This document shows positions 49,728-61,568 of a stretch of 64,000 nt of DNA, piece by piece. The stretch comes from Triparma columacea (lineage: Eukaryota; Sar; Bolidophyceae; Parmales; Triparmaceae). The first letter of the stretch is position 1. Each line of letters begins with the position of its first letter. The DNA lies in the NCBI GenBank assembly GCA_030267965.1, contig BRYA01000684.1, positions 1-64,000 of the forward strand, written 5' to 3'. The notes beneath the pieces were generated by a model, which ran no database searches, had not been told where the DNA came from, and saw only the letters and a list, made by a program, of their open reading frames with translations. The translations under genes and the position numbers were made by a program.

Positions 49728-52700
49728 TTACTCAAACGTAAGGATCTCCTCCAAATTCTCAGTCTTGTCAGACGAATACTCCCCAACTCCCCATCCATCC
49801 CTCTCCTCAATCTCCCCCTCACCCTCTTCCTCCTCCTCCGTTAAGCTTGCCACTTCCTCCAATCCCCCCACCCCTATGATCCTCCTCTCCAGGCTCAGGA
49901 CCGCCCTCAGAATCGAGGGCCTAGTAACGACCCCCCCCACCTTTAAAGGTGTGTAACCGGATTCAGAACAGAGACCGGCTACGGCGGAGTGGTTGGGGGT
50001 ACGGGAGATACAGAGGCGCTCGCCGCGACGGCTTAGGAGACCTAGGACTCCGTGTGAGAATGTAAACACTGCCGTGGGTTGGGTTTGAGCGAGAAAGAGA
50101 AGGATGGTTAGATAGATCACTGCGAGATTTCCAGCAGTAACTTAAACGCCGCCCTCATCTCGTCCCCCTCGCCTCCCCTCATCCTCACCTGTGTTCTCGT
50201 TCGTTTTTCCCTTGCCGGTCCTGCAGTTGTCAGTTGTAATCTGTTTTGTCTTCTTGTTCATAATCAAACAAGTCCCCCCGTCATCCGCCTTGCTAATCTG
50301 CAGGTACCTACTGCTCCCCCCCGCTCTCTTCCCCTCAAACATGCATCCCCTGTCGCACTCCCTGAAGACCGCGCCGTCGAAGCACCACCCGTCCCTTGGG
50401 TCAATGATGAAGAACTGTGGCGAAACCCCAAACGCTGACGGAGCAGAGCCCCAACCAGCCCAGGCGGACCCGACGGCGAAACGAAGCGCCGCGTCGCTTG
50501 CGAACCCGGCATTCCCCAGTAGCAGGCTGAGAGCAATCGTAACGGCAGCGAGTTTGGTAAGGTATCTCTTAAAGCTCCCCAGTCCTTCGTCTACAATGCT
50601 CCTCGCTTCTTCCCCCGTCAAGCTGTTGTCCTCCTCGTTCGTGATCTGGCTTAAGTTAATCATATCACCCTCCCCTACCTCCAGCCTCTGCACCGGCGCG
50701 CTGCTGCTCTCGGTAGCCATACCTACACCAATCCCACAGATCCCTTCGTCAATACCCTCGATCCGGGCGTCGATTGTTAGCTTCAAGTTTCCCCTCTCGA
50801 GGTACTCCTTAACGTGTCTGGGAATTTTATTTATCCTAACAGTGACCTGTTCGTTAACAGGGACCTCCTCGAAGGAGATGTTCGCGAGTTCGTGTGTTGC
50901 TTGTTCTTCTTCATCCTCATCTCTTAACACCATTGCCCCCACAGGTGACTCCGCAGTCCTGTCACCCTCCCTGTTTCCCTCCTCCCCCCCCACCTTTGCC
51001 TCATTTTCTCCCCCCGTCCCGTTGCTCGTGCTTTCCATCCCGAGCCTGCTGACTCCGGTCCTGCTCTTCTCCTCCGATTCGTGGAAGCTCTTAAGGTGTG
51101 CGTCCAGGTTGCTCTCTATCATGTTCACAGAGTTGTAGATACTGCTGGTTGTAAGGATGTCCGGGGGGGTGATGGGCCCGAGCCCATACGCAGTCGTTGG
51201 AGGGTTGCACATCAAGCCGCTCTGCAACGAGTCGGAGGCACTCGAATCCCCAGCCGAAGGAGCACCAACAGCACCATCAGCCTCTACCTCTACCTCAAAC
51301 TCAGCCTCCGCCTCGGCCTTGGAGGCAGCGACCGCGCCACTCCCTTCCTTCTTCTCCTCCTCCCTCCTCTCAATGGCCCTGATTAAGTTCGGGACGCTGT
51401 TTCTGCGAACGCTTTCCTTGGTCTCTTCGCTTTCTCCAGTGGCATCATCGTTATCCCCATTTGTCTCGTCGTTTTCGCTCGTGACTCTGGAGAAATCGCC
51501 AGCCTTCTTCAAAGTCGTAGAAAGTGAGTAGATGTGTTCATCGATGGTGCTGACAGACGACGAGGTATCGTTAGAGTCATTAACGCCGTTTGATTCGCAG
51601 CTTTCGTTGCTCTCCCCAACTTCGGGGGACTGGGGAGACGGCACCTCAACCTCCATGCCCCGATCGTCAATGTCGTCCAAAGTCCAAAATGTTTCATGGG
51701 TGAACTTATCGCAGTAGTAGTTCCGACCGAACTCGTCCTCGCACTCGTAGAACTCTCTGCCGCCCTTCGAGAAGACCTTCTTGGACAAATACCAGTCCTC
51801 CGACATATCCGCTGCCGAGGGTGATGCCTGGTGGTCATCGTCGTGCATTTTATGGTGGATGTGGTCAGGGGGCAAGGACATGTCAGCAATGTGCACGTCC
51901 TCGACATTCTAAGACGAGAGCGGGACAAAGGGGGTGAAAAAGCGGAAGGGGCGTTTAGTTTGCATCGGGTGTGTACGGAGAGCAAAATGATGTTCTCACC
52001 TCCTCCTCGGCCTCTTCAACCTCCGTTCGGGACATGGCAACTATTAATCTGCGAGGACTTGCAAGCTCGCGCTCGCCGACTAAATCTGTCGGGGCCATTG
52101 AACTCCCTGGGTCGATCGTCTGTGAAATATGCAGATCCTGTTCCTCTTCTGACTCTGGCTCTAGGCCCTCTGTGGGGGGAATCGTTTTGATCTGCTCGTT
52201 CTCCTCCTTCTCCTCCTTCTCCTCCTTCTTCTCCTTCTCTTCCTTTAGATCATCCTGCCCACTTTTTTCCTTCTCCTCCTTCACCTCCTCTTCACCTCCC
52301 TCAACCTCCTGCACCTCCTCGACCTCTTTTTTCTTTGCAACCTCCTTCTCTTTCTTCTCCTCCTTCTTCTTCCCCCCCGATGCCCCCACTATGAGAGGGT
52401 CGGAAAACGAAACGTTGAGCTTGGACTCATCACCAGCCCTCCTGCTCCCATCCCCCCTGTGCACCTCCCTGAGAACACTGGGGGTGTCCCGTTTGGTTGA
52501 CGAAACCGTGCTGCTATCGTCAACGGAGACTATAGATGCGTTGATGTCGTCCCGGTCAGCATTGTTCTCCCCCTCTCCCCCCAGTTTGACCCTTGGCACC
52601 TCTCCCCTGTTTCGAGCAGGTGACGGGGAGATTGTTGCCCCCTTCCGCCCCTCAACCTTCTCCTTGAACTGAGTAACTTGCGCGGCAAGGTTGCTGTAAT

Positions 52701-53040
52701 TCGCCTCCAGTCTTTCGGCTAATTCCAATGGATCTTCCTCCATTCCCAAGGTTCTCATGTTGTGAACGATCTGAACCACGGTTCGAGAGACTTTTCCCCA
52801 AGGATTCACCCCAGAGTTAGACAACAGTTGGTGAAGTAAAAACTCCGCCCTGCACGTCCTTTGCTTGAGACCAATGTCGCTTTCGCCTACACTGCACGTC
52901 CAAGATTCCTCCGTTGCCCCAGAGGACGGTGCCACTTCTTGGAGTGCGGAAAAAGGGAGAAACCCACAACACGGCGATGTATCATCAATCCAGCCAAAAA
53001 GCTCTCTCAGGAAGCTTAGTGTTACCCCTGCTCCTCTCAT
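49728..53040 (-). CDS. WW-domain, coiled-coil and membrane-segment protein
   Basis: Three exons, 52000-53040, 50189-51908 and 49728-50119, give 1050 aa. The last exon looks like a separate gene but lacks an ATG; exon 2 ends in phase 1 at GTGAGG and exon 3 starts TG|ATC, restoring the frame. Exon 1 has a helical N-terminus and a long Lys/Glu coiled coil. Exon 2 contains a WW-like unit (SEDWYLSKKVFSKGGREFYE followed by CEDEFGRNYYCDKFTHETFW). It then has long acidic low-complexity sequence and a hydrophobic segment, LAAVTIALSLLLGNAGFA. After it lie Cys residues DGWCFDGAVFRECDRGCMFE. Exon 3 starts with another hydrophobic stretch (IYLTILLFLAQ) and ends acidic. Function unknown; WW domains bind Pro-rich partners. 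The start ATG overlaps the divergent partner's ATG. Confidence 0.75.
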
Positions 53041-56000
53041 GAGCACGATGCAGGAGAGTAAGAGCGCGGGAGTGGGGGTCAGCCTGAGGGATGCGAGGCA
53101 GATTACAATTGCTGAGGGGGAGGACGAGGAGGAAGAGGAGGGGGGCCAAGGAGATATCGCGGCAAGTGAGGACGGTTCTAAGGGAGCTTTAGACGCTGTC
53201 GACGGTCGTGCTTCCTCGTCTGGTGCACTTGAGCCCCTTAGCCCTGCGCGGTCACACATTAAATCCTCGTCCTCCTCCCATCAGGTTCTCATGTCGAGCA
53301 GCAAGTCGTTCCTTTCGGAGGCATCGCTCCTTCGGTCGTATCTAGATGAGATTGAGCGCGACCCGGACGACAGGAATCTGTGGGTGGAATTGGGGATGAC
53401 TATCCTGAAGAAGAAAAATGCAAAGAAAGTGGACTTGGTCAATAGCTCCCTCCTCTTGCAGCTTGCCGCAGAGGATAAGACGATCCACAACGTTGACAAG
53501 AGGGGGGCAGACTTGAGGGATGCCGGCTTCTGGATGACTTTGGCCAAGGTGCACTTTAGCGTCTGGCTCAAGGACGGAATCATGGCGCAGGAGGACAGGC
53601 TGGAGAAGGCGAAAATTGCCTGCGAGACTGCGTTCGGGTTCAAGGAGAACATAAAGAACGAATTGGTGTGGGAGATGCTCATTAGTATCCTCTTATACTC
53701 CGGGGAGCTCGACGTTGCCAAGAAGAGCTTGGAGAAGATGTTAGGTGAGCTGCGAGCCAAGGGGTTCTTGCCTCTGGACAAAAAAACGATGTTCCTTCTT
53801 GTATCGTAGCTAACCTCCCCCACCCATTGCAGAAATGTTCCCGAGTCACCCCAAACTTTCAGGGATCCTCGTGTTTCACTCCATGTGCAGCTTCGGGTTG
53901 GGAAGCAACGACGAGGCTGCCGAGTTTCTGAAGGAGAGCATTTACGAGCCTCCCAGACCCTACTCCAACTTTGATATATGCTTGCTATTGGGGCGGGTTT
54001 ACGACAGGTGCAGCGAGGAGGAGGAGGGTTTCCAGGGGGACGTTGTCAAACAGGAGGTTTCTGAGCTCAACATGGCCCTGCGGGCAAGAAATCGGTACCT
54101 ACAGGCGTACAAGATCAGTCACGACGTTGAGACTATGGATGATGTTGATGAGAAGGACGTTGAACGCTGGCTTGGGAAGTTCGAGACCTGGCAGGCCCTA
54201 GCAGAAAAGTGCGTCGATGCGGGCCACTTTGTTTACGCCGTTGATGCCTACCAGCAGGCACTGGAACGGGGAGAAGAGGCGAGGCAAAACCCGAAGCTTT
54301 GGTACCAGTTGGCCAAGGCTCTATTCAGATCGGGAAATCCTCCTGACGCTATGGTTGCTTTGAAGCACGCTAACGAGTTGATCGACAACTTGGATATAAA
54401 GGACGCCCAGATTGAGTCCACAGTAGAAAACTGGAAGTCGAGGGAGAAGGAGAAGGAGAGAATCAAGAAGGAAGGTCCAATCACCCTTATCTCAGTACTT
54501 GAGAAGGTGGGAGGGTACGTGAGGAGGAAGGAAGTCAAAGAGAATGAAGCTGCCAAGGCCAGGGAGGACAAGCAGAAAGTGCAGAGGAGGTTGTCGAGCA
54601 GAGATAGTTCGGTGGCCGAGAAGGTGAGCAAAAGGGCCGAGTCGCGGAAAGGGTTGACTTGACGGGTTGAACTCATTACTGAAAACTCACCTCCCTCTAA
54701 TCGCAGGTTGAGGTTGCTCCATCGTCCGCTACCGCCGCAACTCCCATTGAGGCTCCTGTCGCTAATCCTCAGTCCAATGATGTCACCGTGGCTAGTGAGA
54801 ATGCGCTCCCAGAGGAAACTGAGGTGGTGCCGAAGCGCTCTGAGTCTCCGGCGTTGACATATTTTGAAGACGAGCAAACCCTGGGTTCGATGGAAGGTTA
54901 CAACAGGAGGCTGTATTGGGACCTTGCGCCTTATGCGCCTCGGCGTCCCTACGGCCTGCATATCAAAAATGTCGTGGTTGCCCAACTTGCTGGTAAGGTG
55001 GCGAAGAAGAAGCTGCTTAGGAAGGTTTTGTTGGAGAAGATGGACGAGCAGATCGTGGAGGAAGAGGAATCTAAGAGACGGGAGGTATTTAAGGATTACC
55101 CCGGCACTTTCGGCGGTCAAGGAGGGGAACTTCCCCTTTGGAAGCAGAAGCACGAGGAGATGGACAGGAAGAAGGCGGAGATTAACGAAAAGTGGAAGAG
55201 GGTTAGGAAGCAAGTCAGCGCGACCGAGGCTTTCAAGCTGAGGAACGACAGGAAGTTCCATCCGAGGTGAGAGCGGCAAGTGACGAGTCGCAGAAAGAGA
55301 TGAATGAATTTTGGAATGCAACATGGCCTTTGGAGTTTGACGTATTCTTTTTATCACTAACCTCCTTCCTTTTGTCATCGCAGCTTCGACAGCGTTAAAG
55401 GTAATGTATTCAAGAAGCATTCCGTGGAAAGGTACAAAAAGTTGGGTTACCCGAGCAACACTGCGAGGAAATACCAAAACTACTGGACTGGAAAGATTGC
55501 GAAGCTCATGAAATCGATGCACACGGAGTCGGAGCTTAGGAAGTGCATGTATGAGATCAGGAACCACTTCCCAAATGTGTCGAACAGCTCTGCCTTCCTC
55601 GCCCTCGTTGAGGCCTACGGTAGTGTTGAGGAGGCCTGCGCAAAGCTGAGTGATGACCAATTCGTTCTGGAGACGAGACTGGTTGGGAAGGTGGTGGATG
55701 TTAGCTTCTACCTCGCGGATTTCATCGACGATGACGACGACGATATTAGTTTGGGCAGCGGCGGAGGGGGCAGCAGAGCGGTCAGTAGGGCCAGGAGCAG
55801 CAGGGGAATGAGCAAGGGAGGGAGGAGCAGCAGGGGGGTGGAGAGAGGGGGGGGACCGGGGGATGGGGGGGGACTTGATGGAATGAGCGTGATTAGCGCG
55901 TCGACCAGCCTCACCACCCTTCCCAATATTGGAATGCTGGGAAAGTTTGCAAATATTGGGAAGAGGGTCCCGACGGCTGAGGGGGAGAAACGGACAAGGC

Positions 56001-56284
56001 AGAGCCAGTTCAATTATATGTCGGCGCTGGCAAACCCTCAGCTGAAGAGCAACAGGAAAAGCCCAGTCGACCTCATGGTGGAACACTTCAGTCCAGAGAG
56101 ACAGCATAGCCCGGCAGTCAGTGTGAAACTCGGAGGTGTCATCAGGAGCACCCAGTGGGGGGTGAACGAAAGGACGGGAAAGATGAAAATGAGCAGGAGT
56201 AGGTTGGTCACTGGAGGTGGTCAGGGGCGAGGGATTGGGGGGAACAAACTTTTCTCACCAGTGAAGGCACTGACATGGGGCTAA
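53039..56284 (+). CDS. Large helical-repeat protein (TPR-like), unrecognised family
   Basis: Four exons: 53039-53744, 53833-54623, 54707-55266, 55384-56284 (985 aa, all phases consistent). The first 75 residues are acidic and low-complexity; the ORF is open further upstream, so the start is uncertain. Exons 1-2 encode TPR-like pairs, for example DAGFWMTLAKVHFSVWLKDG, NELVWEMLISILLYSGELDV and AGHFVYAVDAYQQALERGEE. Exon 3 is charged and coiled-coil-like, with YNRRLYWDLAPYAPRRPYG. Exon 4 has a helical domain (WTGKIAKLMKSMHTESELRK) and a Ser/Arg/Gly-rich tail. It may be a scaffold protein. A 619-codon open frame on the opposite strand is a shadow. Confidence 0.78.
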
Positions 56285-56369
56285 CGGATAATAATGGGAG
56301 TGACATTCAATGCAAAAGGTTGGGGTTAGGGGTGGGTGTTTATCGGTATTGGAGGTTTGTTTTATCCTA

Positions 56370-57598
56370 TTAAAAGTCATCGTCCTCTGGGATGGAAGAC
56401 GACCAGGGGCATCCATCGTCGAGGGTGCGAAACTAAAAGCGAAGCGATGGTTTTAGGTTGGGATCTTTTTGAAAAGTGTGATTTCGCGTGTTGCCAGTCA
56501 TTCTCACCTTGTCCTCCTGGCAGCCCAGAAGCCCGTCCCTTCCGTAAACAGCGACTCCGTTAATGTAGATACCCCACAAAAAGCCCTGGAGCGCTATTGA
56601 CCACCAGAAACGTTGGTTGGCGTGACAGCCGAACAACCAAGCGAGGAACCAATGATGCGGGTGAAATGACTCTCTTGAAGCAATGGGTTTCAAGACTAGG
56701 AGCGACATTACAACAATTTCAAGGACCCGCCCCACGAGGATCTTTTCCTTGTATGCGGAGTAAATGTGAAATATGACGACTATGAAAAGAAGGGAAAAGA
56801 GAATGGCTATTGGGATCCATGTATCTGCGGTCCATCCTTCGATGGAATCCTTCTTAAACGAAGTGTTCAGGGCTGGGCTGGCGGCGAGCGAAGCGAGTCG
56901 CGGGAGGGGTTGGGTGGAGGGTTAGGATTGGGGGGTTGTGTTGCGTTAGAAAGTGATGCTAAGCTTGATTTTTCCCATTCTCACATCAGCCCTAACCACG
57001 ACATGAAGAATGCGCCGAGAGTGCAGGGGAAAGCGAACATGAAGTTGTCCGTGCCTTGCCTAATAAAGAGCCTGCCTATTGTGAAGAATGACATCACATC
57101 CAGGAGGCTTGGAAGGAAGAAGTAAGCCATGAATTCGTCATGCCGCCACTCATCGTCAATCTCCATGGCTTTGTCCTCCTTCACATACTGACGAATTATC
57201 CAAATGAGGCCGTACGTGAGAATCATGAACTTGAGTGCTTTAACGTGAACCTGTGATACCTGTAAGTTTGTGCTGATCCATTCCCAAGGCTCATCAGGTG
57301 TTATGTTACAGGTGAAGAATCTTGCAAGGAACGATGGAAAACGTAAACGTGTCCTCAAAAAGTTGTTGGCGTTATTTTTTACGATACGGGAGGAAGCGGG
57401 GTCATTGTCGGGGTGGAGTTGGGTGGCCGAGGGGGGGTCTGGGGACACCCTCTTTGTTGAGACTTCCCGAGATGATGGCAGTTGTTTTGGTGGTTCAGGA
57501 GGGGAGATTGTAGAAGTAATAGGATGGGTGTCGGGTAAGGAGGGGGGGAGCTCAGGCATTTCGTCCTCCTCCCCACGCATGGCCAAGAAGGATGCCAT
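56370..57598 (-). CDS. Multi-pass membrane protein, unrecognised
   Basis: Three exons: 56985-57598, 56508-56877, 56370-56432 (348 aa, in phase; acceptor of exon 2 chosen because it keeps the frame, giving IPALNTSFKK). The first 100 residues are Pro/Ser-rich and soluble. About six hydrophobic segments follow: ALKFMILTYGLIWIIRQYV, AYFFLPSLLDVMSFFTIGR, FMFAFPCTLGAFFMSWLG, PIAILFSLLFIVVIFHIY, VLEIVVMSLLVLK and FWWSIALQGFLWGIYINGVA. A His-containing loop SFHPHHWFLAWLFGCHANQ lies between two of them and could bind metal. The last exon adds a short acidic tail. No family named. Confidence 0.7.
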
Positions 57599-57732
57599 GG
57601 GCAGGGGCACCACAGAATGATCAGCAGTCAAGGTAGACAAGGGGAAAAGGGGGGCCAGGATGGTTTTTGGACAAAGCAATCTGACTTGTTACGTTACATC
57701 TCTATTCTTGCAACGAAGTTTCTTTTTAGATC

Positions 57733-60182
57733 CTATTGCAAAATATTAGCTTTACGGGATCGACTTAACTCCCTGTTATGCTCCCTAATACCTACGAACG
57801 AGTTGGCGGCAATTGTTCCGGATGCAGCCACTCCGGGAATTCCTATGCCCGGAAAGGTGCTGTCACCGCACATATAGAGGTCAGGTATGTTGAGGGACTT
57901 GCTCTGAAGTAGGCTGCCAACGAAGCGAAGCGAGCCCAAGGGTTGCGTTAATGAGTTATAAACATGAGCGAAAATGGATAGCGTCGCCCTTAATACTCAC
58001 CTCCAGACTGAGCCATCGTCGTCGACACCTGGGCCGTAAGCCCCGAACGCGCGACGGTTGAAACGCCGATGTGACAGGGGGGTTCCTATCTCAACCACAG
58101 CATCCTCGTGATCCACCCTTTCTCTGATATCCGGAATGACCCTGGCAATGGCATCAAAGAGGACCTGAGACTGTTTCTCCTTGAGGGCAATGTAGTCAGG
58201 GTTCTTTGCGTAATCGTTGTTTTTGTAGCAGTTGGGTTCCTCGAAGCTCCCGTCTTCGAAGGCGCCATCGGCGGGCCTTTCCCCGTCCTTCAGGAAGCCC
58301 TTAAACTCTTCGAAGTCGTCGCTCGCGGCTGTGTAGGCGTGGATGATGTGGAACCCTTCAGGAGCGAGGGTGGGGTCGAACACGGTGGGGATAGATATGA
58401 TCACCATGTTCTGCTTGGCGTCAATCTTCTTTCCCCAGTCCATGATCACGGAGTGGTGACACTCGAGAGGGAAGTCGGAGGGGGAGGATGGAACGGCTAG
58501 ATAAGCGTGCACGAAGGAACCAGACATTTTGGTCTGCTTTGATAGGTCAAGGGTGCTGTCTATCGTTTCGCGGAGCTGCAAAGAGCGAGACGAAAGGGCG
58601 ACAAGCGATGAGCAAAAGGGGTTAGGACGAAAGCATTGGAAGGCGTTGTCATGTAGAGTTACGTCGCTCCTTGCTCTGCCTTACCTTCTCTTTTTGCGGA
58701 CCCTCTGGGAGGTCCTTGGCAGTGGCCTCTAGAATCTTGGGGATGCTCCAGATGGGAACGTTCAGAATCACGCCCTCAGTCGAACGGTAGGACACCTCGT
58801 TGCCCTTGACGTCCACCGCGTTGACCCCGACGCAGCGATTGTCTGTACCCTCCAGGATAAGGGAGGTAACGGTGGTGCCTTTTGAAATTGTCGAGCCTGG
58901 GTGCTCTTCAACCCTCTCCGCGATCTTGTCCACAATTGGCCCCAGGGCCCCTCCCTCCTTGGGGAAATTGACATTCGCGCCGGGGAGGTGCAGGTCGCCT
59001 GTCATGTAGGCCACGGGAGCGGCCTGGGTGCGTGCCATGTCGTAGCCGGAGAGAGCGAAAGAGAGGTAGTCAAAGTGGTTGCGGAGGAAGCGCTCAGAAG
59101 AGGGGTTGGGGGGGGGGTTCTGGGGGAGCGAACGTGGGGGGTTAGAGAGCAGGGTGGGGGAGGGGGGAGGGGGGGGTGAATGGTTTACAAGGGCGTCCAC
59201 GAACGTGGGGGGTTAGAGAGAAGGGTGGGGGAGGGGGGAGGGGGGGGTGAATGGTTTACAAGGGCGTCCACTCACCTCCGTAAGATACTGGTCGTAAGCA
59301 GCCCTGAAGGGCCCAGTGAGAAACTTGCCGGTCTTGGGTCCTATGCCTAGCAGCTTCCTGTAATAACCCTTGAGGGTCGCGGCAGCCCACTTGTCACCGC
59401 GGAGAGCGAAGGGCGGTATGGCGTTGGAGGATTGGTAAAGCCCACGCGGGGACAGGATGGAGGAGGTGAAGGAGGTGAAGAGGTTCGAGGCGTGGGAACC
59501 AAAGGTGGACGTCACCGTGTTGGGGAAGGCGGAGGTTGACATCTTGTAGGATATCCAGAACTTCTGATCGGGGGGGACGTCGGTGGAAACGTCGTCGCCG
59601 ATTCCCATCTCGTCCCTTGTCCCCCTGCTGTGTATTATCCAACCGTCGTACTCTATCATCTCAGGCATCTTCAAGTCGCAGACGTCAAACGCCTGGCGGA
59701 GGGGGTTGAAAGAAGGGGTAGAGAGGCCTGTCAAGAAAGAGGGGCCGGCGTCGAAGATAAACTTGGAACCGCGGGAGTTTGAGAGGGTGAAGGAGTGGGC
59801 ACAGCCACCCAAGGAGGTTGGGTGGGACTGGGGCGAGGTGAGGTGTGGTGTGGTGAGGGAAAGTAAGGTGTGATTAGTATGAGCGATGACGAGATAGTGA
59901 CGAGATAGTAGAAAAAAGACATCCCAAAAGACAAATCTATCTCACCTCGAGAAGATGTACTGATCTGTTGTAGAGGGACGTGAGAAGAAGGGAAGATGTT
60001 AGACCACCGATGCCTGACCCTACTACTATTGCTGATTTCGGTAGAGAGGTTGCAGTCAAAGAGGTGTGTAAGTGGGTGAAGGAGATGGAGGATGGAGGAG
60101 TGTGAGTCGGGAACAGAGGTGTGAATGTTGATGCAAAATTGACTAAGATACAGAATAGCGTTGTGTGTAGAAGGGACGGCAT
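57733..60182 (-). CDS. CRTISO/phytoene desaturase-type carotenoid oxidoreductase-like protein, plastid-targeted
   Basis: Five exons: 59946-60182, 59276-59827, 58685-59119, 58001-58575, 57733-57913 (659 aa, phases agree). The leader MPSLLHTTLFCILVNFASTF then TPLF is a signal peptide with a Phe soon after, typical of plastid proteins of red-lineage algae. The FAD motif SAIVVGSGIGGLTSSLLL and HLLE are followed by GGCAHSFTLSN and FIFDAGPSFLTGL, both family motifs. The C-terminus has LYMCGDSTFPGIGIPGVAAS, the FAD-binding end motif seen in CRTISO/CrtI-like enzymes. CRTISO isomerises poly-cis carotenoids, but this family has several side branches in algae, so the exact reaction is not settled. Intron 2 contains a 71-bp tandem duplication. 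Confidence 0.87.
59129..59270. repeat. 71-bp tandem duplication within an intron
   Basis: Positions 59129-59199 and 59200-59270 are nearly identical 71-bp units, beginning CGAACGTGGGGGGTTAGAGA and ending AAGGGCGTCCA; the seen difference is one base (GCAGGG versus GAAGGG). They lie wholly inside intron 2 of the CRTISO-like gene and expand it to 156 bp. The purine/pyrimidine skew (G-rich on the forward strand, so C-rich on the transcript) leaves the branch and acceptor area intact. Confidence 0.93.
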
Positions 60183-60308
60183 TGGAAGTGGAAGGGTGCT
60201 GGGAAGTTGAAGTGGAAGCAGAGACGCAGTATTGACTGGTTTTGGATGTCAAGTCAAGAATCAAGACCCAAAAAAATACCCCAAAATTGAGCAAATAGCA
60301 ATACAGTC

Positions 60309-61568
60309 ATGCCTGACACTAAGGAGCAACAAGAACCAGACGAGAGCAGCGATAGTAGCGATGACGATATGGTTCTTGCCCAAAATGCCGGCTGGGATGA
60401 GGATGAGAGTAGTGAGGAGGAGGAGGAGGTGAGTGGAACGAGGAGGAGAGCTGGTTTAAACAACGCAGGTGGGATGTACGCTCACACACGTAATCGCAGG
60501 AAGTGAGTAAGAAAACAAAGACCTCCTCCAAGACCAAGTCTACCTCCTCGAACAAGAGGAAAGTTGAGGAAGATGCTGGTGACGTTGTCACGGCAGATTT
60601 CACCCTTGAGGAGGTGGGGCAGCCATTCTTCTGGGCCGTTCGCAACATGATAGGGAATAATGCGGTGTATGCTGCCAAGGCTAGCGAGATCGCTGACTGC
60701 ATCATCGACCAAGTCAGCTTGGGAACTGTGGTCGCGCAGCCACTAGAGAATGGGAAGGGGGGGGGGAGCGGAGGAGAGAAGAAAAAGGCGAAGAAGGAAA
60801 AGGTGGGGGAGAAAAAGAAGGAGAGCAACTACCCGATTCAAATGTCTACGGACCCAAGCAACAGGTGCATCTACGCATTTGCAACAATCCTAAATGTCAA
60901 TGACGAGGAGGTGAGACAGAAAGAATGATAAGGAGGGAAAGAACGGCAGCGGGGACAGAACGGAGCGAGGACATGATGCTATATGTATGTTTGGGGGCAT
61001 CTTGATTGTAATTGTAATGTATACAACTAACCCCCTCCAATAACCCTATGCGCACCACAACAAAAAATAGACAGCCAAGTTCATGCCAGGACTCATTCAT
61101 AAGGTCAAGGAGGCGGCGGGGGGGCAGGCCGCTGAGGTGAATAAGTTCCTTGCCACCGGAAAAGGCCGCGACTCGGAGGTGGGGCTGCTGATCAGCGACG
61201 CCATGATCAACGTTCCCCATGACATAGTCAGCAGCCTCTTTGACAACCTCATCGAGGACGTGGAGTGGGCAGGAGAGAACGCAGAGGGAGAGGGAGGGAA
61301 GGAAAAACTCCTCTACAGGTTCGGGAAGGTACTAATAGTCAGCAAGGTTGGGGAGGAGGAACCATTGCAGGGAACGGGAGGGAGGTGGAAAATTCCAGGT
61401 CTACAGAGAGTCGAGGAGGAGTACATTATGACCCGCAGCACATTCGAACCTTTCGAGATGAAAGCAAAGGTCCCTGGGGGGGGGGAAGGGAATGTCAAGT
61501 ACCTCATTGGAGGAGTGGACTATGGGGACTTTGAGGCGGCTGTCAAGGTTTTCGGGAGGGCCGTGTAA
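60309..61568 (+). CDS. BCP1: BCCIP/BCP1-family protein
   Basis: Three exons, 60309-60428, 60500-60910 and 61071-61568, give 342 aa in phase. The first 45 residues are acidic with Ser-Asp/Glu runs, then a Lys-rich segment. The core has VTADFTLEEVG, FFWAVRNMIGNNAV, YPIQMSTDPSNRCIYAFATI, LISDAMINVPHDIVSSLFDN (matching the family's ISER-type motif) and the C-terminal EEEYIMTRSTFEPFEM. Yeast Bcp1 is a chaperone for ribosomal protein Rpl23 and a nuclear export factor; animal BCCIP binds BRCA2 and p21. Those roles are from the family and are not shown here. The acceptor of the last intron is A-rich and weak (AAAAAATAG). Confidence 0.85.

Noticed and set aside
49728..50120. A separate 130-aa secreted protein gene on the minus strand.
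   Set aside because: The frame has no ATG before a stop upstream, and a phase-matched acceptor links it to the WW-domain gene.
53041..53259. N-terminal extension of the WW-domain gene to 53259.
   Set aside because: This part is antisense to the acidic region of the divergent gene and is low-complexity; the first convincing Met is at 53040.
54248..56107. A 619-codon open frame on the minus strand.
   Set aside because: It lies opposite exons 2-4 of the helical-repeat gene, spans that gene's introns without splice logic, and encodes no recognisable domain. The plus-strand model has four phase-consistent exons.
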